Source: Deltaproteobacteria bacterium UBA2409
GTDB lineage: Bacteria > Bdellovibrionota_C > UBA2361 > DDRT01
Direction of reading: 5' to 3'
Assembly: GCA_002343185.1 (NCBI GenBank)
Contig: DDRT01000013.1
Location: 76,694-140,693 of the forward strand
Length of the DNA stretch: 64,000 bases
A model generated the notes under the pieces. That model worked only from the letters and a program-made list of their open reading frames with translations, was not told the origin of the DNA and ran no database searches. Within the stretch, counting starts at the first letter, position 1. Every line of letters begins with the position of its first letter. Positions 34,393 to 41,205 of this stretch are shown here, one piece after another. A program made the position numbers and the translations under genes.

Positions 34393-35064
34393 TCACAATA
34401 ATTTTGTTTCGCCAAGGAAGATTACATTTGGGCCTATGTTTATAATCCCCACAAAATCCTGCTCGTCAGGAAAAGGAAAAACATCTCTTAAAAGCCCTTT
34501 TGAATCCCCTCGGTCAACCTCAAGGTAGTCTAATAGCCTTGGCTTTCGCTCAGATGGTAAGGTGTTCGACAGAAAGATAACCCTATCAAATTCGTTTAGC
34601 TCAATGTTTGAAAGTTGAACAGATACGAGTGAGGCGCCCCCAAGGCCCGCCTCTGATTCGATTGGTGGGGAATCAAAGAAAGAAAAGAGATCTCCCTTCC
34701 TGTAAAGTAGAACATCTCCCCCAGAAACCCTTGCGCAGTGAGCCTCACCATTCTCTATGCAAAGTGCTATCAATGTCGTAGACATCCTTCCACCTGCTGC
34801 AAGCTTGTGCCCGAACTCATAGATGGCTGAGTTTGCCAAACTAAATGCCTTTTCAAGTCTGTCGTCTACATTCTCATTATCTGATAGAGACTCAAGAAAT
34901 TTATCAATAGCTAGTCTTGCTGCAACCTGACTTCCAAGCTTCAACCGGAGTGGGCTTGCTCCTATCAGATAAGCTGTTCCAGGGGTCATGCTAGGATTAA
35001 AAGATCTCATAAAACTAGATGAGTTTTCTCGGAGAGAAAATGTGAGATCTACCTTCGATAACAT
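34393..35064 (-). CDS. PP2C-fold protein lacking metal-binding residues (predicted pseudophosphatase)
   Basis: The order of segments follows PP2C Ser/Thr phosphatases, but each catalytic acidic residue is changed. SLRENSSS stands where RxxNED is expected. YLIGASPLRLKLGSQVAARLA stands where the DGMGG motif precedes the VASRLA helix. MSTTLIAL and ARVSGGDVLLYRKG match GTTxxAL and the GDSRxYxxRxG strand. DRVIFLSNTLPSE replaces the SDG motif, and DFVGIINI the DN motif. The fold seems kept but catalysis lost. ATG at 35064 has AAGG at good spacing and is preferred to GTG at 35091. It leads the aconitase operon. A binding or regulatory role is inferred. Confidence 0.6.
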   Translation of the reverse strand: MLSKVDLTFSLRENSSSFMRSFNPSMTPGTAYLIGASPLRLKLGSQVAARLAIDKFLESLSDNENVDDRLEKAFSLANSAIYEFGHKLAAGGRMSTTLIALCIENGEAHCARVSGGDVLLYRKGDLFSFFDSPPIESEAGLGGASLVSVQLSNIELNEFDRVIFLSNTLPSERKPRLLDYLEVDRGDSKGLLRDVFPFPDEQDFVGIINIGPNVIFLGETKLL

Positions 35065-35137
35065 TAAAAACCTTACTCTCGCAATTATCACACTTTCGCT
35101 GTGATTGATGGTAGAAGTAAAATTGACCTAATTCTAA

Positions 35138-35857
35138 ATGAAATTAGTTATCTCAATTCTAAGTATCGCTTATATCTCACTTTGCACAACTTTAGGGGTT
35201 TCAGCCCTTCACTGGCTTATCAAAGAGGAAATAGTATCCAGTATCGTTGGTGGTGAATTTTCGAGATTGGACGTGGTCTCTTTGGAACGTCTAAGTAAGC
35301 TTCGCAACTTATTAGGTTTATCACAACTAGATCTGACTCATTACAAAGCAGGACTTAAGGTATTAACCAAAAAGGATGAACTTGTTGAAAATGTAAAAAT
35401 GTTTCCTTTCATCGAGATGCAGCAGATTGAAATAGAATTAAATAAGGCTAAAGAAAAAATCGAAAAACAAAGTAAAATCAATTCTCTCAGACTAATTCGT
35501 CAAATGTTAGCCTCTTTTCTTGGTGTATCAAATGAAGAAGGATTAGAAATTATTTACGAAGAAGGAGTACTAAAGGGACTTCCAACACTTCTAGTTTTAA
35601 AAGAGGATATCCCCAACCTCAGAGCACTAAGAGATACACTAGATCAAATAGGCTCCCGAGCAGCCCCAGTTTGGGGATATGCACAGAAAGAGCTTCTAAA
35701 TGAACTCGAAAGACTCCGCTTGGAGACAGAAAAAACACTAAAAACACTAAAAATCCCTGAGCCTGAGCTGCCAGAACGTGTCATCGATAGGATCCGTGCA
35801 CAAGTGCGGAGCTATCTCATTGAAAAGACTGATGAAATCCAAGTAAACTTTTTTTAG
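35138..35857 (+). CDS. Exported or membrane-anchored coiled-coil protein
   Basis: The first 27 residues are a hydrophobic segment that could be a signal peptide or anchor. The rest is nearly all helical, with a coiled coil at about 88-125 (IEMQQIEIELNKAKEKIEKQ) and another near 180-210 (ELLNELERLRLETEKTLKTL). It has no enzymatic motif and no family I recognise. No clear ribosome binding site precedes the ATG. It is divergent from the pseudophosphatase gene, 73 bp away, and may share regulatory DNA with it. Confidence 0.6.
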   Translation: MKLVISILSIAYISLCTTLGVSALHWLIKEEIVSSIVGGEFSRLDVVSLERLSKLRNLLGLSQLDLTHYKAGLKVLTKKDELVENVKMFPFIEMQQIEIELNKAKEKIEKQSKINSLRLIRQMLASFLGVSNEEGLEIIYEEGVLKGLPTLLVLKEDIPNLRALRDTLDQIGSRAAPVWGYAQKELLNELERLRLETEKTLKTLKIPEPELPERVIDRIRAQVRSYLIEKTDEIQVNFF

Positions 35858-35875
35858 TTTGAATGCATTTTTTCT

Positions 35876-35904
35876 TTGACTGTCGAATATTCATTCGGTA
35901 TTCT
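35876..35904 (+). promoter_or_regulatory. Strong sigma70-type promoter with a long leader
   Basis: TTGACT (35876-35881) and TATTCT (35899-35904) are 17 nt apart. Transcription would begin near 35911, leaving about 147 nt before the ATG at 36058. That leader can form hairpins (TCAGG-GTAAAT-CCTGA near 35989) and ends in AAAGGAG, so it is an unusually long and possibly regulatory 5' UTR. Confidence 0.55.
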
Positions 35905-36057
35905 CACGAGTCTGTTGGCGGCAAGTAAAACTCGCTAAGTTTAAATCTATATACGATTTCGAGTCTTAGACTAGGGGCTTTAAGTTCAGGGTAAATCCTG
36001 ACAGATGGCTCTGTTTGCCAATCGACAGGTTTTTGTAAAAACGTTAAAGGAGAATAA

Positions 36058-36339
36058 ATGAAAGGCTGGTCAAACTCAGAAGTTCCTGGAAACATCAATC
36101 ACATCGCTGAAAAGCGTTTACTTGCTGCTGTTTTGCAGCGAGCAATAACCGATTTTGTAAGTGGTGATGGAGAACTTAAAGAGAGTGCTAGGGCCTGGAT
36201 CTTCGATGACGAAGAAACCGATTCTCCTCTTAGTTTTAGATTCATCTGCGAATCTTTAGATCTCGAACACATTGGACTTAGAAAGGCGATTGTTTATCAA
36301 TCAGAAAATGTTGGTGCAGTAGCAGAAATGGCGCTGTAA
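36058..36339 (+). CDS. Small acidic protein, paralogue of 36784-37089
   Basis: This is a 93-residue cytosolic protein. The core ESARAWIFDDEETDSPLSFRFICESLDLE (about 42-70, quoted here only for its spacing of Trp-Ile, acidic run, Ser-Phe and Cys-Leu) is also found, with changes, in the gene at 36784. Similar short proteins occur in deltaproteobacterial-type genomes, where the pattern 'W-I-acidic-PFSF-C-L-L' is followed by an LR helix; the function is unknown to me. GGAG at the right distance supports the start. A predicted promoter lies 150-180 bp upstream. Confidence 0.65.
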   Translation: MKGWSNSEVPGNINHIAEKRLLAAVLQRAITDFVSGDGELKESARAWIFDDEETDSPLSFRFICESLDLEHIGLRKAIVYQSENVGAVAEMAL

Positions 36340-36487
36340 CTCACCCCCGGATTCGCTCCGCGAATCCACCCCCTGAGGGGGTTTCGCAACTCACCCCCGG
36401 ATTCGCTCCGCGAATCCACCCCCTGAGGGGGTTTTGCAACTCACCCCCGAATTCGCTCCGCGAATCCACCCCCTGAGGGGGTTTTGT
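36338..36487. repeat. Three tandem 50-bp repeats
   Basis: Three near-identical 50-bp units begin at 36338, 36388 and 36438. Each carries two hairpins, GATTCGC-TCC-GCGAATC and CCCCCTGAGGGGG, and the second is followed by TTT, like a small terminator. The third unit differs by a few bases. They start inside the stop codon of the upstream gene. The whole 36340-36783 gap holds repeats and no gene. Confidence 0.9.
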
Positions 36488-36583
36488 GTTTTTCCGCTCA
36501 CCGCTCGGGGTCAGGGGCTTCGCCCCTCTCGCGCTGATCGCGTGTTCACCCCTTTGTTATTATTCCCGCTCACCGCTTTGGGT
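36488..36583. repeat. Inverted distant copy of the GC-rich cassette at 27184-27303
   Basis: The reverse complement reads GCGGTGAGCGGG, then GGGGTGAAC, GCGCGAGAGGGGC and GCCCCTGACCCCGAGCGG in the same order as the repeat at 27184-27303. The match is imperfect but runs over most of the unit. It directly adjoins the tandem 50-bp repeats and the palindrome at 36598. Confidence 0.65.
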
Positions 36584-36597
36584 CAGTTGTTTGTAAC

Positions 36598-36673
36598 TTG
36601 GGGGTCAGGCCGGTAGGCCTGACCAGTCAAATGCTAGCAGCTACCTGGTCAGGCCTGCCGGCCTGACCCCCAA
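36598..36673. repeat. Long palindromic repeat, copy B
   Basis: Two 29-bp arms, identical but for one position, flank an 18-nt centre containing TGCTAGCAG. Each arm contains its own smaller palindrome (GGTCAGGCC...GGCCTGACC), so the transcript could fold as one long hairpin or two short ones. This is the most intact member of the family in the window. Confidence 0.9.
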
Positions 36674-36783
36674 CTTATCTATTTATTAATTAAAAAAACC
36701 ATATTGTGCAAAACACGTTTATAGCTTTAGCGTAGAATCTAAAGGGTCTTATCCCTCATCTTAAAGGTTATAGAGGTAAGGTT

Positions 36784-37089
36784 ATGAAAGATTCAAGAGC
36801 GAGCGTTATAGCAGAAACAGACGAAGGATTTGAGTTTGATATCAGCGTAAGTCCAGAGCGAGCCCTTTCCTCAGCAGTTTTATTTGATGCAGTGCAAAAT
36901 CTTTTGTGTGTTGATCGTGATTCAAAAGAAGGAAGAGTTTGTATTAAACGTACATTCGATTGGATATCAGACAGCGAAGACGATTTTCCATTCTCATTTA
37001 TGAATGTATGTGATGCATTAGCATTAGATGAGTTTTCTCTACGAGTTGGACTGATTAATGCTTACATGTCCGGTGGGGTTTTTCACTAA
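36784..37089 (+). CDS. Small acidic protein, paralogue of 36058-36339
   Basis: This 101-residue protein shares with the gene 450 bp upstream the C-terminal pattern of an aromatic-Trp-Ile, an acidic run, PFSF and a Cys-x-x-Leu, then a Leu-Arg helix (FDWISDSEDDFPFSFMNVCD near 59-78, then LDEFSLRVGL). The N-terminal 30 residues are unrelated and acidic. GAGGTAAGG precedes the ATG. The two genes probably arose by duplication, and repeats later accumulated between them. Function is unknown. Confidence 0.65.
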   Translation: MKDSRASVIAETDEGFEFDISVSPERALSSAVLFDAVQNLLCVDRDSKEGRVCIKRTFDWISDSEDDFPFSFMNVCDALALDEFSLRVGLINAYMSGGVFH

Positions 37090-37142
37090 AAACAACCATT
37101 CTGTAACTACGCTCTTTCGGCTTTCGCGATCAGTACTTCCCT

Positions 37143-37151
37143 TGGTATAAT
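37143..37151 (+). promoter_or_regulatory. Consensus extended -10 seven nt before a start codon
   Basis: TGGTATAAT combines the TGn extension with a perfect TATAAT (37146-37151). The ATG at 37159 begins 8 nt after the last T, where transcription should start, so the message is predicted to be leaderless. No ribosome binding site is present. Confidence 0.6.
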
Positions 37152-37158
37152 AGAGTTA

Positions 37159-37431
37159 ATGAATCCTTCTTCAAGAAAAGGAAATAACCCAGAGCTTTGG
37201 GATAAATTCCTTAACGATCTAGATGAGAGGCTTCAGTTCGGTCTACTTGAACCTCTTAGAAGAGTGAATACTTATCACTTTGAAGGTACAGCACTTTTAA
37301 TAATCGAACCAGGCACACAACAAGATTTTGATTACCTATCGAAACCTCATGTCAGTCAACAACTTCAGCTCTTGGTCTCTGGTAGTACTAAGATCGACAA
37401 GATCGAGATCAAGAAAGTTAGTACAGAGTAA
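37159..37431 (+). CDS. Hypothetical protein, distantly like the DnaA N-terminal domain
   Basis: This 90-residue protein has the layout Leu-Trp-x-x-Phe-Leu (LWDKFLNDLDERL, near 12-24), a short strand pair (FEGTALLIIEPGTQQDFDYL near 45-64) and a closing helix (HVSQQLQLLVSG). That order and the hydrophobic spacing recall DnaA domain I, a protein-interaction module, but identity is low and I cannot confirm it. No other DnaA part follows. It has a perfect extended -10 and is probably leaderless. Confidence 0.5.
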   Translation: MNPSSRKGNNPELWDKFLNDLDERLQFGLLEPLRRVNTYHFEGTALLIIEPGTQQDFDYLSKPHVSQQLQLLVSGSTKIDKIEIKKVSTE

Positions 37432-37454
37432 TTTTTCAAATTAGAATTTCTAGC

Positions 37455-37531
37455 TTGGGGGTCACCCCTGGGAGGCCTGACCAGTCAAATGCTTGCGTCT
37501 GCCTGGTAAGGCCTTCCGGCCTGACCCCCAA
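37455..37531. repeat. Long palindromic repeat, copy C
   Basis: This 77-bp unit has the same ends (TTGGGGGTC...GACCCCCAA) and the same centre start (AGTCAAATGCT) as copy B, but the left arm has diverged (ACCCCTGGGAGG in place of AGGCCGGTAGG). It lies between convergent genes and could stop transcription from both sides. Confidence 0.85.
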
Positions 37532-37535
37532 CCCT

Positions 37536-38627
37536 TCAGCTGGAAGCAGGATAATCAGTATACCCTTTTTCTCCCCCACCATAAAAAGTGGATCTATCAT
37601 ATTTATTTAATGAAGCACCATTTTTGATCCGATCTGGTAGATCTGGATTTGAGATAAACCATCTGCCAAAAGCTATGCAATCAGCATACCCACTTTCTAT
37701 AGCTTCCTTCGCTAATTCAGGTGTATACCCTCCAGCAGATATTAGAGTTCCCTCATAAAGATCTCTAAACATCTTTGATGTAATTGGAGCACCCTCTACT
37801 TCCCCCTCTTTGCCTCCAGCATTAGTTGATCTAGGTTCTATTAAATGTGCGTAGGCTATCTCTCTTTTTGATAGTTCTCTTAGTACATAAGAAAATAACC
37901 CTAATGGATCAGAATCAGACATATCATTAAAAGTTCCATAGGGTGAAAGTCTCACTCCTACTCTTTCAAAAACTTTATACACTTCATCAACTACTTCTAA
38001 GAGTAGCCTTGCTCTGTTCTCAATCGATCCACCGTAATTATCATCTCGTTTATTTGTGCCATCCTGCAAAAATTGATCAAGTAGATAGCCGTTGGCTCCA
38101 TGAATTTCTACCCCATCAAAACCTGCTGCTTTTGCATTCAAAGCTCCCTGTTTGTAGTAATTAACAATTTGAGGAATCTCCTCAGTTAGAAGCGCCCTTG
38201 GTGTTTCAAATGGAACCTGCTTCCAATCGGCAGTAAAGGTGCCACCAGTTGGTTTAATCGGAGATGGAGCTACTGGTGCCCCCCCATGAAATGAGCTGTG
38301 AGATATCCTTCCTACATGCCAAAGCTGACAGAATATCTTACCACCTGCTTTATGCACAGCATCGGTAACTAGCTTCCAGCCGTTGACCTGATCTTCACTG
38401 TGAATGCCTGGAGTGCCCGGATATCCTTGCCCTTCTTCACAAACTTGTGTGGCCTCTGAGATTATTAGCCCTGCAGTTGCACGTTGAGCATAATATTTTG
38501 CATTAAGCTCAAAAGGGATATTTCCAGGCTGCTTGGAGCGCATACGTGTAAGTGGCGCCATAATGATTCTATTTTTTAATGTAAGATCACCAAGTTTTAC
38601 TTCATCAAATAAGGTTCTTATATTCAT
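37536..38627 (-). CDS. Old Yellow Enzyme-family NADH:flavin oxidoreductase (alkene reductase)
   Basis: This is an FMN-dependent reductase of the OYE/NemA class, which reduces activated C=C bonds or nitro groups. Motifs are LKNRIIMAPLTRMRS near 17-31, LWHVGRISHSSFHGGAPVAPS near 102-122 (flavin and substrate region), DGVEIHGANGYLLDQFLQDG near 176-195 with the His-Asn ligand pair, and the C-terminal FGRWFISNPDLP near 324-335. Length 363 is typical. The minus-strand -10 TATACT ends 8 nt before the ATG and no ribosome binding site exists, so the message should be leaderless. It diverges from rlmI with 20 bp between starts. Confidence 0.93.
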   Translation of the reverse strand: MNIRTLFDEVKLGDLTLKNRIIMAPLTRMRSKQPGNIPFELNAKYYAQRATAGLIISEATQVCEEGQGYPGTPGIHSEDQVNGWKLVTDAVHKAGGKIFCQLWHVGRISHSSFHGGAPVAPSPIKPTGGTFTADWKQVPFETPRALLTEEIPQIVNYYKQGALNAKAAGFDGVEIHGANGYLLDQFLQDGTNKRDDNYGGSIENRARLLLEVVDEVYKVFERVGVRLSPYGTFNDMSDSDPLGLFSYVLRELSKREIAYAHLIEPRSTNAGGKEGEVEGAPITSKMFRDLYEGTLISAGGYTPELAKEAIESGYADCIAFGRWFISNPDLPDRIKNGASLNKYDRSTFYGGGEKGYTDYPASS

Positions 38628-38634
38628 AGTGCTC

Positions 38635-38643
38635 TAGTATAAG
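38635..38643. promoter_or_regulatory. Overlapping divergent -10 boxes for two leaderless genes
   Basis: On the minus strand TATACT (38641-38636) ends 8 nt before the ATG of the oxidoreductase gene. On the plus strand TAGTAT (38635-38640) or TATAAG (38638-38643) ends 4-7 nt before the tandem ATG codons of rlmI. The two boxes share most of the same bases. With only 20 bp between the start codons, a single symmetric element seems to serve both genes. Confidence 0.55.
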
Positions 38644-38647
38644 AGAT

Positions 38648-39727
38648 ATGATGACAGGTAGCATCTTTTTAAAAAAAGGCCGTGAATATTCAGTTCTATC
38701 AGGGCACCCTTGGGTTTTTTCAGGCGCAATTCAAAAAAAGGAAGGCGAGGTTTCTTCCAGCGATCCGGTAAATGTTTATGATTCTGATCGCCAATTTGTT
38801 GCCTTCGGGTATTACTACGAAAGAGATATTGCAATTAAAGTTGCATCTTTAAAGCCAGTTAATTCAGAAAGAGAATTAATTCGTGAGAGATTATCTGATG
38901 CCCTATTATACCGAGGTGAGCTCAAAAGAGATGGGGCTACAAGAATTTTTAATTCAGAAGGAGATTTTTTTCCAGGGATCATAATCGATCTGTATGCAGA
39001 TGTTGCCGTTGTAGAAACTACTGAACGACTAGCTCCTATAGTTAAGGAAGAGCTTTCAAAATTAATTTCATACGTTCAATATGATAAAGAGAGTGTACTG
39101 ATTGATGAGCATGAAATTAAGTACAAAGTCGATCTAAAAAGTGGTCAAAAAACAGGATTTTTTATTGACCAACGTGATAGTAGATTACTCGTTAGAAAAT
39201 TTTGTTCGGGCAAAAAAGTTTTAAATGCATTTTGTTATACTGGTAGTTTTTCTTTAAATGCCTTAGTTGGAGATGCAAGTAGTGTAGTTTCTGTTGATTC
39301 TTCAAAGTCTGCTTTAAAACTTCTTATAGAGAATCTTGAACTGAATAACATCTCTAAAAACCATGAAACTAGAGAAGCTGATTGTTTTGATTATTTAGCT
39401 AACTCTCAAGATAAATTTGATGTAGTTATTTTAGATCCCCCTGCACTTGTTAAAACTAGATCAGCTAAAAAAGGTGCTCTAAGAGGGTATCAATCTTTAA
39501 ATAGGTTTGCTGCTAAGATTATTAATCCTGGTGGATATCTGTTTACCTATTCATGCTCAGGTCATGTAAGTCTTGATGAATTTACTGATTGTGTAAGAGC
39601 AGGAGTTCTTCAGGCAGGAAGACAAGCCAGGGTTGGTAAAATTTTGCAGCCAAACTTTGATCACCCTTGGAGCTTAAATCATCCTGAAGGAAGATATTTA
39701 AAGGGGCTTCTTCTTAGGATCTTGTAG
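38648..39727 (+). CDS. rlmI: RlmI-like class I SAM-dependent rRNA methyltransferase
   Basis: The family methylates C5 of a cytosine in 23S rRNA (C1962 in E. coli). An N-terminal PUA domain (FLKKGREYSVLSGHPWVFSGAI, near 7-28) is followed by the linker (DLKSGQKTGFFIDQRDSR) and the Rossmann domain: VLNAFCYTGSFSLNAL near 196-211 for SAM, VVILDPPALVK near 259-269 and the catalytic Cys region TYSCSGHVS near 299. Length 359 is slightly under the E. coli enzyme. Either of two adjacent ATGs (38648, 38651) could be used. Its 3' end overlaps the convergent neighbour by 30 nt. Confidence 0.9.
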   Translation: MMTGSIFLKKGREYSVLSGHPWVFSGAIQKKEGEVSSSDPVNVYDSDRQFVAFGYYYERDIAIKVASLKPVNSERELIRERLSDALLYRGELKRDGATRIFNSEGDFFPGIIIDLYADVAVVETTERLAPIVKEELSKLISYVQYDKESVLIDEHEIKYKVDLKSGQKTGFFIDQRDSRLLVRKFCSGKKVLNAFCYTGSFSLNALVGDASSVVSVDSSKSALKLLIENLELNNISKNHETREADCFDYLANSQDKFDVVILDPPALVKTRSAKKGALRGYQSLNRFAAKIINPGGYLFTYSCSGHVSLDEFTDCVRAGVLQAGRQARVGKILQPNFDHPWSLNHPEGRYLKGLLLRIL

Positions 39728-40909
39728 TGTATCCTCAGCTATCATAGCCTTAGCCTTTAGCGTTGTGTCCTTACAGGCGTGAACTAACCCTTTAAAAGCT
39801 TCAAGGAAAGAAGAATCTGATTTTGCAGCAACACAACCAAGCCATAAAAGAGGATGAGCCCAGCCATCAAAGAGTCTTTTAGGCATCTCTTCTCGTAATG
39901 AAACTGGGTTGTCTACTAAAGATCCTTTCAATGAGTAAATAACACCATTGCTTCTCCTTTCGTCATTAAGAATGCGGGTAACTATCTCCATTAACTCAAG
40001 TACTGTTTTTTCAGATGAATTCTCTTTTAATCTCTTCCATACTTCGCAAGCATCATCAAAGTCAGTCTTAATAACGTTTCTAATAGGAATAAATGCTTCA
40101 GCAAATCGGCCAATTTCTGAAGTTTCTGCTAAAAGCATATCTTCTAGGGCAGTAACAGTTGGAGAGTCCATGAATCCAATTCTAAACATCCTTCTTATCT
40201 GAGCAAATGAAACCATAAAGTCACAGAATGAATAAGGAGAATCTCTGTTTAAAAGTGATTCAAGAATTGTTTTATTATCAGGCTTTATAGCTTTATCTTC
40301 AGGAATCTCAGATTTTATCTTCTCCCAAATTGCTTTTACGAGATTTACTGGTAGAAAATCTGGCTCATTTTTAAATTCTTTATAATGCTCAAGTCCAGCA
40401 TCACCAACTTGATTTGCTAAGCAAAGGGCTACGCGGGTTAAGCCAACTTGATCGTCGACTTTAGGTAACTGCTCTTTATCTAAAACGCTTTGACCTAAGT
40501 CCGGATATTTTTTTAAAAGAGCAGCTTTTGCGGATTCAAAATCAGTTAGTACTCCCTCTATGCCGATATGTGTGTTTGATCTGAAGTGACCCTTTGAACC
40601 GTCTAATGGATTGATTTCTAGGTCAAACCTTTCTTCACAATTTTGAAACTCCGAGGATTTTATTCGCTCACAAATAGCTTCTAAATTATCAAAAACGTGA
40701 CCTAGTCCAAAAAGCTCCTCCCCCTCTCCTGGTGTACCCAGCAGATCTATAACACAACTTTTAACTACCCTTGGTTTTTTGGTGTTGTTATCTCTGAATC
40801 TTTTAGGGGTTATTGTTACCTTTAGTGTGATTTCACTTCCAGATGGAAGAGTAACATTGCATTTTAGCCTCTCCATCTCAGGTAATTTCTTAAGTTCTAC
40901 AAACTGCAT
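39698..40909 (-). CDS. Hypothetical cytosolic protein
   Basis: I do not recognise this 403-residue protein. It has no signal or membrane segment. The first 130 residues are beta-rich (ERLKCNVTLPSGSEITLKVT). The remainder is helical, with many acidic and Lys residues and conserved-looking aromatic pieces (YSFCDFMVSFAQIRRMFRIG near 222-241, GWAHPLLWLGCVAA near 357-370). A perfect extended -10 lies just upstream. The gene is divergent from vapBC and convergent with rlmI. Confidence 0.6.
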   Translation of the reverse strand: MQFVELKKLPEMERLKCNVTLPSGSEITLKVTITPKRFRDNNTKKPRVVKSCVIDLLGTPGEGEELFGLGHVFDNLEAICERIKSSEFQNCEERFDLEINPLDGSKGHFRSNTHIGIEGVLTDFESAKAALLKKYPDLGQSVLDKEQLPKVDDQVGLTRVALCLANQVGDAGLEHYKEFKNEPDFLPVNLVKAIWEKIKSEIPEDKAIKPDNKTILESLLNRDSPYSFCDFMVSFAQIRRMFRIGFMDSPTVTALEDMLLAETSEIGRFAEAFIPIRNVIKTDFDDACEVWKRLKENSSEKTVLELMEIVTRILNDERRSNGVIYSLKGSLVDNPVSLREEMPKRLFDGWAHPLLWLGCVAAKSDSSFLEAFKGLVHACKDTTLKAKAMIAEDTLQDPKKKPL

Positions 40910-40920
40910 CGCGACAGATG

Positions 40921-40929
40921 ATTATATCA
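40921..40929 (-). promoter_or_regulatory. Consensus extended -10 of the 403-residue protein gene
   Basis: Read on the minus strand this is TGATATAAT: a TGn extension plus perfect TATAAT. The ATG is 11 nt beyond, giving a leader of only about 4-5 nt without a ribosome binding site. Confidence 0.55.
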
Positions 40930-40966
40930 GGTTGAGAATTCTTAAGCTAAATTAGAGAAAAATGAT

Positions 40967-41004
40967 TTGATTTATACACCTCCTTATGTGTATAATTGTA
41001 CACA
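40967..41004 (+). promoter_or_regulatory. vapBC promoter with overlapping operator palindrome
   Basis: TTGATT (40967-40972) and a perfect TATAAT (40991-40996) are 18 nt apart. An 18-nt near-palindrome, TGTGTATAATTGTACACA, at 40987-41004 covers the -10 and the first base of the vapB ATG. This is where a VapBC complex would be expected to bind for autorepression. Transcription should start within a base or two of the ATG. Confidence 0.65.
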
Positions 41005-41201
41005 TGAGAACAAACATAGTCTTAGATCCAGAGCTTTTAAAAGAGGCGCAAAATCTAACAGGGATAAAGGGTAAAAAGGCCTTAGTTCATGAAGCTCTTA
41101 GAATGCTCATAAGGGTTAAAAAGAAAAAGCCATTAACAGATCTCTTTGGCAAGATTAAGTTTCAAGACCGGTACAACTACAAGAAGCTTAGAATGGGCTA
41201 A
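41004..41201 (+). CDS. vapB: VapB-family antitoxin
   Basis: This is a 65-residue antitoxin with an N-terminal ribbon-helix-helix type DNA-binding segment (RTNIVLDPELLKEAQNLTG, with KKALVHEALRML after it) and a C-terminal tail (LFGKIKFQDRYNYKKLR) that would occupy the toxin active site. It neutralises VapC and represses its own operon. ATG at 41004 is chosen over an upstream ATG because it falls exactly where the family begins and where the promoter predicts the RNA 5' end. The toxin gene begins 5 nt after its stop. Confidence 0.85.
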   Translation: MRTNIVLDPELLKEAQNLTGIKGKKALVHEALRMLIRVKKKKPLTDLFGKIKFQDRYNYKKLRMG

Positions 41202-41205
41202 TAAG

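Noticed and set aside
36338..36487. Considered as a CRISPR array because of regular 50-bp spacing
   Set aside because: The units are tandem and contiguous, with no variable spacers, and there are no cas genes.
41146..41205. An upstream start for vapC inside vapB
   Set aside because: The added residues are not part of the PIN fold; GTG at 41206 gives the normal N-terminus.
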